64,000 nucleotides of DNA, taken from the NCBI GenBank assembly GCA_002286855.1, contig NRSV01000079.1:1-64000 (forward strand), given 5' to 3'. Positions 1 to 11,675 of the stretch are shown here, one piece after another. Made by a program: the position numbers and the translations under genes. Under the pieces are notes generated by a model. It saw only the letters and a program-made list of their open reading frames with translations, did not search any database and had not been told where the DNA came from. How positions within the stretch are numbered: the stretch's first letter is position 1; each line of letters opens with the position of its first letter. Source of the stretch: Bipolaris cookei. Taxonomy: Eukaryota > Ascomycota > Dothideomycetes > Pleosporales > Pleosporaceae.

Positions 1-2221
1 CGACGTCGCACTAGTTGCAATCGATTTCTTAGGATGGATTTGTATATATTCAGCTAAAATTACACCTATTCTGAAGAACTTGAAGTTGGTGTTGATGTCT
101 ACTACTGCTATCTTACTGTGTTTTATATAGGTATCCTACCCGTTTCGTAAGTATTATTTGAAAGATTAATACCAGGAAGTATATAATGGTTTATTTTGGC
201 GTAGGACTTCCCTGCTGGGTGCCCTATATCGTGCTCGTTACTATGCAGCATAGCGTGACTAGGGCCGTTAAACAGCTACTAGCCTAGGTAGAGATAAAGG
301 CGGGCAAGATCTTTGGCATCAGTATTAGAACGATAGTCTTTACCATCATGTTTGCTGCATTTTTAGAGATTCTCTCAGGCTGTATCCGTGCCCAGAGCAT
401 AAGAGAAGTGTCTAGGATAAGGCTGTTAACACATTCTCTTGCTAATGTCACTACATCACCCACTAGCATAAGATACAATGAGTAGGAGCGGAACTTGTCG
501 TAAAGTTAGCTAGTGTTCCCTTGCCTGCTACGTGACTGAAGGAGGAAAGTTCAATTCACAGAATATTTAATCAAGATTTAGTACTGTTGAATACTCTATA
601 TGAAAGAATTGCTAAATAAAAGTGTCGAATGGAGCCCCACCGTCAAGAACCCCTGTTATCTTGAGCCCATATCCAACTAGTTGGCAAAACAACCAGTCTA
701 GAATATGATCCCTTGAGATGCGTATATTACGAGTAATAAGTAGAATGATGTCTTCCCTTGAAGCTGACCACGAGTGACTCGAAACCACTTAGGACCACAC
801 TGGAGGTAGTGATCATCTCACGGCCAATGAGCACGTGATTGGCATCACGCCAAGACACTGTTATCAGTGATGGCACCTCCGATGTGATGGAAGGGCGCAT
901 TACATAAGATCTGCGTGCTTCGTACTATTTTATAATGTGTGTACGATACAACATGTACATATGTAATGGCGAACTAGTCACAGGATCTAACAGTAGTTCT
1001 ATTGATGTCTAGACCGCTTACTTGACTATTCTGAACAGCCCAAGAATAAATACATGCTGCTCAATTAGTAGTCCACCTGTATAAATTGAAGTCCTTCCAA
1101 AAATGCACCTCACAGTAGAGCAGACCTCAGAACGTTAGGTTCTGAAATATATAATGCAGGTCGGAACACGGCCTCTACTAGTTAAGTCTGTAGCTGAGAA
1201 TTAACTAGACTTTCACTTAACCTCAAAATGCGATATCAAAATTGGTGCTTTACAAGCGCGTTTTTGGGAAGTGTCCTCGCCCAATCAACAATGATGATTG
1301 ATCTTCAGCACAATCGGGTTGAGCGAGCTGATTGCCCACGAAGGGTAAGCAAAACATTAGGTGCTTATAGTCAGAGCTAACAGGTGACCAAAGTTGCATT
1401 TCTGCTCGAAGACAACATGGAGGGAATGTGCTGCACCGGTTATATCTTCAGACCGCTGCATCGCCGCTGACAGGCTTAATGATGTGGCTTCCATTGCAAT
1501 CGACTTAGGTTTGTGCTGTCAATTCTTTAGGTATGTCCCTTCCTATGTTGATTCTATAAATATTTCTCTAATTATTTAGTGATGATAAATGTAATACGGT
1601 ATACAAAGATCGTGGAGAAGAAGGTCAATGGTACCCTGGCCTAAAGGAAGTATCTACTACTTTCAGAGAGCAGGTGGGCAGTTACATGTGCAGAAATGGG
1701 ACTACTTCATCTATTTGCCCGGGGGCAGGTGCTGGAAACTTGATTGCTTCTAAAGATGCGGCCACTCCTAGTGCTTACTAGTATATTATCTGTAAGCCCA
1801 GAAGTACCATGTATGGTCACGTGGCTGTCCACTGACTAATAACGCTGTATTTAGACTTGCTCTCAGCATCATATACAAGACAAGACAATATAATTTCTAT
1901 ATATTCAACTGCTCACATTATCTACTTAGGGATCTCTTGTTCCTTTTTAAGTATAACACAATCAAAGTTCCTAATGTCAATCCCTGGGACCCGGGACGCA
2001 CCCTGAGCCGAGACAGTTTTGCACTTCGGACCTTCGGAAAATCCAACGCGCAACTCAATGAAGCTGTAGTAGATGTACATAGATCTATAGCTATTGCTAT
2101 TTTAGGAGCATAGCCTTCGAGCAAGATCTCTGCAAAATTGGACATGTCGTCGATCTTCTCCTCAAGACTGTTAGTCGCCCCGTCGTTGTTTGACCCCTAT
2201 CCAAACGCGATTTTACATCTC
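1..2221. other. AT-rich region without recognisable gene
   Basis: I see no supported gene here. Open frames are short (under 80 codons) and resemble no family I know. The composition is AT-rich with many stops on both strands, as in decayed repeat DNA. No tandem array or clear inverted ends were found. Confidence 0.5.
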
Positions 2222-2480
2222 TAGTTAACAATCTTGTTAAGTAACGAACTCGTAAGAAAGTACAATTTGAGTTGACCACAGTAAGAGTAACAATGAAATC
2301 TACCCATACTTGTATCCCCATTGCCCTGATCCTGTCATCCCGTCCATTCTGTACTTCTCTGGGATATCAGTGGTGTCCTGGATGGCTGCCATCCCTAGGC
2401 GTCCTATCATCCCTCGGATGGTTAGCCTTGGCGTGATGTCAATCACGCGATCATTGCGCCCCGCGGTGATCGTTACCTTC
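2222..2480 (-). repeat. Dispersed repeat, copy 1
   Basis: This stretch shares long similarity, in the same orientation, with 53866-54085. Common blocks include GTAAGAAAGTACAATTTGAG here against GTAAGAAAATACAATTTGAG there, and a shared ATGTCAATCACG near the far end. Read on the minus strand it contains a TATA-like ATACAAG/ATATAAGG segment, which could fit an old LTR, but I could not find matching ends or a target duplication. The family is unknown to me. Confidence 0.5.
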
Positions 2481-2696
2481 TGACGTGGACGCCGTCGTTG
2501 CAAGCGCATACAAAGGTTCAAAGGGTCTACATACATTGGGGATACAGCTGTCGTACGGTCGTACAACGAACGGCTCCTTCTACTGCAACACCATGTAGAA
2601 GTCATGAAGCGCAAGGCTACCATCAATATGTTGCCGATTATAATGTCAACACAACAGCTATCTAGGACAATATAGGACAAGAGGTATTGCTCTAAA

Positions 2697-3320
2697 TCCT
2701 ACTACTTACGCCGCAAGGTATAAGTGGAAGACTAGAAAGCAGATTGCTACTCCCCTTACTACTAGTAGAGAAGCCTCTAGCGCCTTCTATCAGCTTAAGC
2801 TAGGTCACTGTTACCTACGAGACTTTCTATTTAAGCAAGGAAAAGTAGACTCTAACGTTTGCCCCTGTAACTATAAAGCTACGCAAGACGCTACACATGT
2901 CCTCCTTAGCTGTACGCTATACAAAGAGGCTAGGATGAAAATGCAGGAGGCTAGCAAGGACCCCCTATCGCTAGCTTTCCTACTAGATACGGCAGTAGGC
3001 ATACAGGCTACTATTGCCTTTATTAAGGAGACTAGGGCTGCAACGCAGGCCTGGTACAAAGGAAATCTTGAGAACTAGGGCCACACCTATACTAGGTACC
3101 CTTGCCCTACACCTACCCTACCCCTCACTTCTACCCGCAAGACCCCCTTCTACCCTCCTCTATACTAGGCTACGAGCCTCACCTCGATTTAGATAGCCCC
3201 TCGCCCACCTACACCAAATTGATAGCATTACGTAGTTACCTGTAGGCCTAGCCTGCACGTCTTATATAGCCCACCGGCTGACACAGGACGTTAAACTACA
3301 ATAATAATAATAATAATAAT
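2697..3320 (+). mobile_element. LINE (Tad1/I-like) 3' end fragment
   Basis: A frame from about 2697 to the TAG at 3076-3078 encodes the extreme C-terminus of a non-LTR retrotransposon. It reads like the region after RNase H, with KLGHCYLRDFLF followed by a CxCx8Hx4C zinc knuckle (CPCNYKATQDATHVLLSC). Behind the stop come about 220 bp of 3' UTR and a tail of TAA/ATA repeats at 3300-3320, typical for fungal LINEs that end in a short tandem repeat. The reverse transcriptase is missing upstream, so this is a 5'-truncated, dead copy. The minus-strand element at 9719-10610 encodes a homologous C-terminus. Confidence 0.75.
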
Positions 3321-3358
3321 GTCAACGCAACGGTTCGAAACGGTTGTTGTCTTGTCTC

Positions 3359-4558
3359 TTATTCCGATAAGCTATCACTTGATGTGTTTTCGTAATCTAA
3401 GTCATTCCCTGCCACCCGCTTCGCTTCCCTATCCTCTTCCTTGACATACCTCGCTTCATCACTAGAAGCAATCACTTCTGGCGGTGTTACTGATCGCTTG
3501 CGTTTTTTTAACTCCTGTAGGAATAGAATGCCAAACAAGTGATCTTTCCAGGCGCATCTTGTCCTCTGCTGCCTAGAGGTAATCACAAGACTCCTGACTA
3601 GGCACAATGATCTCCCTCCTTCCCTCCTCAATCACATCCTTTGCAAGTTCCTCGCATGCGAAGTCGGACAGTTGAAGCCGTAGGCCTAGGCACGTAGTAG
3701 GATTTCCTTGCTTGTCACGAAATGCCTATAATGAGACGTTAGATAGGGTAACCAGCTTTTACCAGAAACAAAGCATACCTCATCTGCAACTTCCTTAATT
3801 ACTCGTAGTTCAAGCCCATGAGCGGTATGGTGGAGCTAAGACCGCCATACCCACAGAGTCGCCTCACGCGAGTCCTTCTTGCCATATTCGATGTTGAAAC
3901 CCACAACAATTTGCACACTCGCATCTTAGTCCAGAAGACAATCTTCGGCTAGCCGGCGTAGCCTGTTTTTCTTCTGTGAATATGCAACTTCGATGATAAC
4001 TCCAGGGAGTTGCGCGTCGTTGTGCCAGAAAGATGCGTCTGGCTCGTATTTCGACTTGTTGCCGGAGGAATCATCTGCAATCGGGAAATGTATCTCGGTA
4101 GACCGGGCAGGATTGACCTTCTGGGCGAAAGCCGCCGCATGGTCAGATCCTTTACGAATCGTTTCAGTTGGCTGAGCACGGCATCCTCAACGCGGGCAAT
4201 GAACAACTCATGCACGGCTGTAGGCATAAGAACAACAAGCCGGTGCTTTTCCGTGTCATAATCATACCTGTCGACCTCTGTTGTCAACCGCCATGCCTGT
4301 CATGTTTTGAGCACACTCACCGTATCTTGTCCTCTACAAACCCTAGTAGCTCCTCCTCTCGTTCAAGGAGATGCTGCAACTTATTATACTCCTCTGGCGC
4401 AAGCGAAAACTCCGTCCACAGATCTTGATTGCTATGCTTTCCTGCTCGGATGTCCTGAAAGAGTGCGATGACTCGAGAAACTTGCGCAAACGGCTTCTCG
4501 TCGGTTGGTGGCAGTGTTAACGGCGGCTCTGCAACACTCGAGGGCGGCGTGATCTTTT
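3359..4558 (-). pseudogene. Decayed gene of a widespread fungal hypothetical family
   Basis: Minus-strand frames spell a continuous but broken protein. Near the N-terminus is ITPPSSVAEPPLTLPPTDEK, then EDKIR, a 53-bp intron with a GTGAGT donor (about 4263-4315), then YDYDTEKHRLVVLMPTAVHE. The core has EPDASFWHNDAQLPGVIIEV followed by AYSQ, and the end has KKRKRSVTPPEV. A second intron (GTATGC...TTATAG) lies near 3723-3776. At least one frameshift (about 4155) and several stops (for example TAA near 3928 and TAG near 3842) break it. I recognise the family from fungal genomes as a common uncharacterised protein. The PD...EV..SQ core recalls PD-(D/E)XK (Uma2-like) folds; that link is inference. 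Confidence 0.6.
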
Positions 4559-4579
4559 GCTTGGGTTCTCGAAGTTTTC

Positions 4580-5422
4580 ATGTCGAAGACATAGCAGTAT
4601 GTCGCACGGCATCGCGGCGTTGCCTCTAAGATTCCTTGCCAAACATGTGGGAAGAAATTTCACACTCAGAATGCGGTAAATCAACACATGGATGCATGGG
4701 GACATTGGGCTCCGAAGATACTATGCGAAACATGTGGCCGTAAGTTTCATACACAAGACGCGGCAAACCAACACATGAAGGACCAGGCTCACTACAAGAA
4801 CTATTGCGAGCGCTATGGCCTTGGGTTTCAGAACGAGAACAACTTGCAGATGATAAACATTCTCATATTTTTTCGTTATCAACGAGCAATTAGTGCTGAC
4901 AAATTTGCCTATAGCACCTCAACTCAAAGATCCATCACGGTACTGACGTCTTCTGTCCCTTCTGCAAGGTCGGCTATACTTCCGCTAGCGGCCTTACCCA
5001 CCACCTCGAGATAGGCGCTTGCCCTCATGCCCCGAAGCTTAATCGCGATACCATCCTCGACATGATTCGCCAGCATGACCCACATGTTGTCATCACTAAC
5101 AAGCATATTGAATGGCACAAAGAAAAGGACTTCAAGTACTCGGCTACTGACCGTGCGTGCAACAACTCCTACTGGGAGTGTTATATGCCACGACGAGTTC
5201 AACACCAAACCTGTTCTCCATGCACATATCAACTCGCCTGTGCGCAAGCAGAAGGTATATCGTTGTCCGAATTCGACAAAGGAATGTGGGAAGCTGCTTG
5301 TTTCATTGGCCGGATTGTTCAATCACTTAGAAAGTGAGGCATGTGCCTTCATGAGGTTTGAAAAGCTGCAGCAGAAGGCGAAACATGTACTCCAAGGACC
5401 GAAACTCATTACTTTCTCATGA
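4580..5422 (+). pseudogene. Decayed C2H2 zinc-finger gene
   Basis: The frame starts with ATG at 4580 but has TAG at 4592. It encodes repeated fungal C2H2 fingers: PCQTCGKKFHTQNAVNQHMD, CETCGRKFHTQDAANQHMKD, then CPFCKVGYTSASGLTHHLEI, then a finger around NSPVRKQKVYRCPN and a tail with SLAGLFNHLESEACAFMRFE. An intron lies at about 4853-4914 with a CTGAC branch and TATAG acceptor, but its donor reads ATAAAC instead of GTAAAC, so splicing should fail. Near 5186 a two-base loss shifts frame and removes the first cysteine of one finger. The gene lies head-to-head with the decayed gene on its left. It was probably a nucleic-acid-binding protein of unknown role. Confidence 0.7.
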
Positions 5423-6333
5423 AGTTCTTCCTTTTCAGTAATCTGGTATGTAGCTCAATCACTGTAGAGAACAAAAGGGATGCTTTGAGTGGCGGTGATT
5501 GGACATGACACAGGTAACCTCCACAAAGACGACATGATCATACTAATCTCAGGGAACTAATCCATGCTGGGAATGTGTAAGTACGGTAGAATCTTCAAAT
5601 CTCAGCCTTATCAATTTTCAGTCTTGCAGCTTCCCGGTGATAAGTTCAATTAGTACTGTATTCATTAGACGGATTGCTTGAATACGCGATGTCTAGTACG
5701 AGCTTGTGGCTGCATTCTACTGAGGAATGCGCGTGGCGAATTCTTAGTATAGCAGCACTTTTGCGTGTCCATTGTCACATCTCATCACTTCTAAGGTGAT
5801 CTGGGAAAGGTAGGCCCAACCCCTTATACGCATCAACTTGGCTGCAGCACTAGAATTTCAACTCCACTTCTATACTATTCCTGACACATGAAGCACTTTC
5901 GCACAAGAGCACGAAAAATCGCCACGCCTAAACATCTGGCGACTTTCACAAGGCGTGCAAACGCAATGGAGAAATGATAGGAGAGCATGTCTAAGAATAT
6001 GGCACGCCAGATAAATTGTATTTTAACGACCAATGCTCTTAACAAGACATAGCTTTTATGACGTCATACAAACGGTGAGAGTGTCGCGACTAAAACTTTT
6101 CGATAAGGATGTTCTTTGGCGATACTGAGCAAAGCTTAGATAGTTAATAAGCGGTGTTCTAGCAGGGAAACATCTAAGTCCTGATTTGATTCATATGATC
6201 GTTTTCTTGCCAATCATTCACAGCAGTTCGCAGGTACTCGCGTTCAGAACACAGGTACTTTGATTTAGCGACTTGGCCAGTCTCATTGCACAATGGTTAA
6301 TCAAGTACTAGTTAGAAGGTGGTTAGAGTTATC
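5423..6333. other. Intergenic region, nothing recognised
   Basis: I see no gene, RNA or repeat here. It includes the 3' flank of the threonine-aldolase-like gene that reads leftward from 7477. Confidence 0.4.
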
Positions 6334-7477
6334 TCACAGCTTTGTAGCTTGCCAGACCCCTCTCCCGACACCCTCCTGTTTCCGATTTGTGAGAACGTCA
6401 AGAATAACAGATCCTAATGCTAACATAGCCTTGTCGCTTATCTGGTAATGCGTAACGACTCGGTTACCCATCAGTTTGATCCCATGCCTATGGCCAGCTT
6501 GGATCCATTCGCTGTCAGTGACGCCCGAGGCCCTCAGGTTTAGCCATACAATATTTGTATCCACAGGTCTGATTAGTTTCCCTCCTTTTTCAGTCCACAA
6601 CTTTCCAATTGTACTCGCTAGCGAATGGCTTTTCCTCAAGACTCCTCTCATATCGTTCTGGCCCATTCCAAAATTTTCAAGAAGCGCTTGTCTTGCAGCT
6701 GCAACTAGAACTCCAGACTGACGCATACCACCGCCAATACTCTTGCGAATCCGACGCAGCCGCTTGATCGAATCTGCTGAACCGATGACCATCGCTCCCA
6801 TTGGTGCACCAATACCCTTGCTGAAGTCGACAGTCAGCAAATCAGCACACTGGGCATATTCTGCAAGTGTACCACCCCCTGCTGCAATGGCTTCCCAGAG
6901 TCTCGCACCATCAATGTGCACCTGTATCCCGGCTCTTGTAGCCCATTCTTTTACTCTTCGTAGCTCCGCTAGCGGCACTATCGTTCCATTTGAAGTATTC
7001 TCAATGCTCACAATTCGTGTTGGACACTTGTGTACGTCATCCGACAAGATAGCACTCTTTTCGATATCTTCCTGAGTCAAATAAAGATTGTTGCTTGGCC
7101 GCACAGCTTGCAGCATTGCCCCAGAGAAGTGAGAAATCCCACCAGCTTCCCAGTGAACTATATGCGCACTTGTATCGGCGAGGATAGCATGCGGAGGCTG
7201 CCAGAGAAGTGTTCGCAGAGCTAGCTGGTTTGCCATGGTACCAGAGATAACAAATGCAGCAGCTTCGTGATTGCACAGATCAGCCACTTCTTGCTCGAAA
7301 CTGATTGTTGTGTCGTCTTCCCTATAGACGTCATCGTTCAAAGTGGTGCGTACGATAGCATAGAGCATGCTCAATGAAGGTGTAGTAACGACATCGCCTT
7401 TGAGATATTAGTAAAGAACAGCATGATCAGCGTTATGGTATATTACTTCTAAAGTCAAATGCTGCTTTACTTAACAT
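6334..7477 (-). CDS. Threonine aldolase / alanine racemase-type PLP enzyme
   Basis: The gene has two exons, 7477-7447 and 7397-6334, split by a 49-bp intron (7446-7398) with GTAATA donor, CTAAT branch and AG acceptor. Splicing adds the conserved N-terminal FDFRSDVVTTPS and gives 364 residues, a normal length for the family. Visible motifs are REDDTT, the SGTMANQ loop, SIENTSNGT, HIDGARLWEA and the PLP lysine in DFSKGIGAPMG (about residue 200). These belong to fold-type I, low-specificity L-threonine aldolases, which split L-threonine or allo-threonine to glycine and acetaldehyde. The fungal alanine racemase TOXG of the HC-toxin cluster belongs to the same family, so D-alanine formation is an alternative. 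It is intact among pseudogenes and lies 4.2 kb upstream of the NRPS, transcribed away from it. Confidence 0.85.
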
Positions 7478-9111
7478 GGGTGAGCCCCAATGCCTATTTT
7501 GTGATCTGGCAAGACTAGAATCATGTAACAAGTCAGACTTGTTCATATCTGCCAGCCTTTGCTACAGTTCGCAAACGTAGGATGTTTCGTGCGAAAAGCG
7601 GTAAGCTCTAGAATAGCTCAACAACTCAACACTTATGTACAGTACATTATGAATCAAAACACACACAGCGACACGTGAATACTTGTATCAGACCCAAAGT
7701 GAACCGAGAGTAATTGCACTAGCCAGGATCTCCTTGCGTGTTACCCTGCGCTGGAATGAAATGCTGAAATTAAGGTTCTTACCGGTATATGAACACAAGG
7801 TCTACTTTCTAGGGTTCGCTTAACTAGAAGAAATGGTCTCAATGGGCAGGAATAACTGAAACAGGAAATGATATTCAACTCGGCTTTGCTACGGTCGTGT
7901 TGTTCGGCCCGAACGTTGTGCAGTTCAAAGCCATGGTTGGTCGGACCGTTCTCAGGTCACATTTACAGCTGATGAATACTTGTAACAAAGTCTTTTGATA
8001 TCAATAGGTTCGTTTTGACCACAACCCAAAAGATGTTTAAGAACTCAGGATACTAGTGAAGCTTATTCTAACAGCTCAGAGTTATCCACGTAGATGTTAT
8101 TTATGATTATTAGAAGAAATACGAGCAAGAAAACTATAGATCAGTAAGGAAGCTGGAATAATTGTTTCCCGCAATTCTCGCGCGTAACTTATGACGTGGC
8201 CTCAGAGACAAAACTTAAAGTGAAGTTACGCCGAGTACTGTCTAGGATGTTGGGCCTAGTTCAGTGGTCTCCAGCCAGGATGGAACGCCTGCTAGCGCAG
8301 GGATATAGTAAGCTGATTTATTGGTCAGTATATAACGCTAGTACATCAAAAGAATAGCTCTGTTTTAAATACAGCCAATAGGCAGGCTAGTACAGGTATT
8401 CGGCAACCTCCGTGGACGACACAACCTCCGGGCTATCCTAGGTAAGCCACAGCTAGCCACCAAAGCCATCCAGTTTGTAGAACAAGCGCAGATCCTTGGG
8501 CATGTTGGGATCGAAGACGCGTAGACGACAGCCAAGCGCTGGGGGGAGGACTGTAGGTATCGCGGTCGCAAAACACGAGGCAGCACGCCTCTACGAGCCT
8601 AGAAGCACAGTATACTGTTAGTAGAACCATTATCTAGATGAGGTGCCAGCCAGATTGTAGATAGTGGTGAGGGGAAACGGCAGGCCTCTAGGAACAGCTG
8701 GCTCCCGTAGGGGAGTGACGTGGGGCGGCGCAGATTGACGCCTGCGCGGCGTCGGCTGTTGGCTACGCCAGCCATGCCGGGCATAGCTGCGGAGAAAACG
8801 CGGCTGAAACCGAGTAGGACTTAATCAATCAATCAATCAATCGACACAGTGCGCCCATTTAGCCAAAAAGGCATGCACAAGACAACAAAGCTAATGATGT
8901 CTCGGTGTAGTCAGTACTCATCGTCGTCGTTATCGTCTTTTCTTAGATCTTAGGGCGTAGCCCATCACATAGTTATAGCCCAACCCCGTGTAACGTAGAG
9001 GCGAATAACGCTCCACGATAATATAGAGTTATAGAGTAGACTTACCTACCTCTATAAGTCTTATATTAGTTAGTAGGTAGGTTAATTATATATCTCTACC
9101 TTAGAGGTAGT
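7478..9111. other. Gene-poor region with an AATC microsatellite
   Basis: No supported gene. A run of five AATC/TCAA units lies at about 8824-8843, just after a GC-richer stretch (8380-8820) that has only broken short frames. That stretch ending in a short tandem tail could be the 3' end of another non-LTR element, but I recognise no protein motif in it. A small inverted repeat of ACCTACC/GGTAGGT lies near 9050-9090. Confidence 0.35.
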
Positions 9112-9545
9112 TGTTACGAACCTGAAAACACGGGCAAGAGCAGAAGTTAAGAAAGAGGAATCTCGGTGTCCCTCTCTCGCGGCCCTCATTCAGGCCAGCC
9201 TATATGAGCCAATGACGTGTGTTCCACAAAGCTTGGCGGAACGCCACCATGGAACAAGTCACGTGTGTTCCACAGGTATCACGAAGTTCCACCAAGTACC
9301 ACGCACGGAACATTATGAAACAATATGGAACCATGGAACACAACACAAGTATATAGGAACAGGCATTGAGCCCTTATGGCTCGATGTGTTCAACTTAAGT
9401 TACGAGTACAAGTACTACAATACAATAGTTACTTGAGAACCCTTTGTTCATACCACCCTGTTGCTTCATCCGCGAAAACCAACCTCTAGAGCTCTTGACA
9501 CCTGAAGTCTTATACTACTTCTACTCGAGAACCTTACTCTTAACA
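9112..9545 (+). mobile_element. Solo LTR, 434 bp, with 5-bp target duplication
   Basis: The unit starts TGTTACGAAC and ends CTCTTAACA, the TG...CA ends expected of an LTR. It is flanked on both sides by the 5-bp direct repeat GTAGT (9107-9111 and 9546-9550). A TATA-like AGTATATAGGAAC lies at about 9350. No internal coding region or second LTR is nearby, so it looks like the product of LTR-LTR recombination. The orientation is assigned from the TATA-like box only. Family not determined. Confidence 0.75.
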
Positions 9546-9718
9546 GTAGTATTAGAGATAATAGTATAAAACTATAAATCTACGTACTAAGTTCGTTTTC
9601 ATAAACTTTTAGAGTTATAACCATTATATGTATTTTAAATACACCTTTTAATATCAAAATAGTCTCTAAATTGTTATTTTATAGTGCTATAATAGGCCGC
9701 AGGGACGGTAGTAGGTAT

Positions 9719-10610
9719 TATTATTATTATTCCATTATAGTCCTGTATTAGCCGTTGGCTATGTAGGACTTTGGCCATAGGCCGCTCTATCTACTTACTC
9801 TACAATTTAGGGAGTTTTCGATGGGGGTAGTGTAGCTATTGTGCTTCGGCCTTTGTCTATTTGAGCTATTGCTAGCTTTCTAGACGCCTGGTGCTAAAGA
9901 GCAGTTTGGTAACAGGGAGAGATGTAGGCCAGCTAGCCTACCTTCCAGCGGGCTCTCTTAGGGGAAAAGAAATACCGCTAATAAAATCAAATCAAATTCT
10001 TCTTCTTTATTTTTCTTCTTTTGTTGTCGTTTCTCTTGTTTTTTCTTCTTTCTAGCCTTCCTGGCCAAGGTGCCACTTTCTTGTTCCTATTCTCGTGCTA
10101 GTAATGAAAGCCAAAGTAGCTTCTATACCGCTCGTAGTATGGAGTAGAAGTGGGAGTTTGAGTATTTTCTGGTCTAGAGTCTTTTTAAGCTGGTTTCTTT
10201 CTGCGCTGTAGAAGCCGCAGTATAGAAGTAGATGCTCTGCTGTTTGCCGTCTCCCGCATTTGCACAGATCGCATTCTTTTCTCTTAAATCTCTTTAGGTA
10301 CGAGTTGAAGTATCCGTGTCCTATCTTGAGAGAATAGAAAGAGCTTGAAGTATCTCTTTTCGTGCCTCTTGGGATTGCTAGTTGGTTTTTAAACTTAAGA
10401 TCGAAGATAGCTCCGTAGCTAGTCTTCTTCTCTCTTGCTTTTTCCCTATACTTTCTCCACTCTTCTGCTTGGCTAGCTCGTTGGAGGAGCCTGATCTTGG
10501 TGCCTAGGAAGGCTAGGCTTGTTTGCGATTTTTTTGGTGTTTTTTTTGTAGCTTCCTTAGCTAAGGAGTCTGCTGACGGTAGTAGGTAGGTTGTAGGTAA
10601 ATTTGCATTA
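9719..10610 (-). mobile_element. LINE (Tad1/I-like) 3' end with RNase H tail
   Basis: On the minus strand a frame from about 10610 to the stop at 10052 reads LPSADSLAKEATKKTPKKSQ, fitting the last conserved aspartate region of an RNase H domain, then FYSLKIGHGYFNSYLKRFKR and a zinc knuckle CDLCKCGRRQTAEHLLLYC. The 3' UTR follows and ends in TAA repeats near 9719-9735. The 3' UTR blocks (AAAGGCCGAAGCAC, CCAAAGTCCTACATAGCCA, GGACTATAATGGAATAATAA) recur at 52089-52239 and 55425-55591, so all three are the same LINE family. The copy is 5'-truncated. Confidence 0.8.
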
Positions 10611-10619
10611 AGCTGATCA

Positions 10620-11675
10620 TTTGCATTAAGGTGGCTAGCGCTAACCTACGGTTGGCGCGTGACACGAGTAGTTTTTATCACACGCCGATCTTCGCGGGAA
10701 TGAGTTAGAGAATCCCCTCTTCAGCTGTCTGACTGCCAGGCCGCTAGCTAGATATGAGACTAATGGGGCGCCGCTCTAGCGCGGAACCACCGCACATCTA
10801 ATTGGTTTTGATCGTCAACAGCGATAGACTACAGGTATGTATCCCTCCTTCCCGCGTCCACGCTTAGGTGTCTGACCTATAGGAATCATGTACTTGCCTT
10901 CTAGTCGTGAGAATGACCGGAAAGCATGGCTACGGACTCTCCCTGCGCTGTGAACGTTTCGCAAGCCCATGCCCCCATCGCGATCGTGGCAGGGAAGGAG
11001 GATTATTCACTAGGATGTCGCGTTTGAGCGTTGTTGGCTTGAAAGGTTGAGTAGAGCCACGCAAAAGCAGGCTTGAGACAGGCAATCCCAGAAGAGGGAC
11101 TGCAAACTCGAAGCACTTGATCATGTACACACAGTACATACTTTCTAATCAGCTTTGGCGGAACTGCAGACGAAAACTCGTATAGCGACAGGCTTCGGCA
11201 GCTATATGCCGGGCCGTCAGAATAAGCCTTCTTTTTGACGTGTAACTAACGGTCCTGTTAAGTACAAATGGGAACTTGCCCTATTGTAGTCACAGACGCG
11301 AATTAACGCCGGCAGCCCTGTCCACCTAGACGTATAACCATGTCTGGCCTTTCGCGGAAGAAGGGCAGAACTTACTGGGACGGCCGACAGTGGATGATGA
11401 TAGGCCCGACTTCACGCGGCTGTAGCAGCAGTACACACTGGCAAATCCTTGAAATCGAATCGATTATTGGACGAACGCCGCCCCAGGTATATGTCTATAC
11501 AGCAGTCTATCTGATTCGCCTAAGAAAAAAAAGGACATAAATAAGCGCTTGCACCTGAAGGTAGCATTGCTAGCGGAAGAATTTCATGATTTATATCTCT
11601 CAAATTACGGTATCCTACTAAAAAATAGTACACGCGAAGTAAGACATTTGAAAAGACACAGTAACCCGTTGCACG
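10620..11675. other. Upstream region of the NRPS gene
   Basis: No supported gene lies here. Short frames such as 11340-11540 (+) and 10930-11139 (-) resemble nothing known. The last 150 bp before the NRPS start are AT-rich and should hold its promoter, but I cannot point to a defined element. Confidence 0.4.

Noticed and set aside
2222..2650. Full LTR with defined ends at the dispersed repeat
   Set aside because: Candidate TG/CA ends were tried but no 5-bp duplication or consistent length with the copy at 53.9 kb was found.
8824..8843. AATC repeat as part of a CRISPR-like or telomeric array
   Set aside because: It is a plain five-unit microsatellite without spacers, and the unit is not a telomere repeat. 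No CRISPR arrays are expected or seen in this window.
11340..11540. Small frame before the NRPS
   Set aside because: 66 codons, no family resemblance, no sign of being a peptide precursor or regulator.
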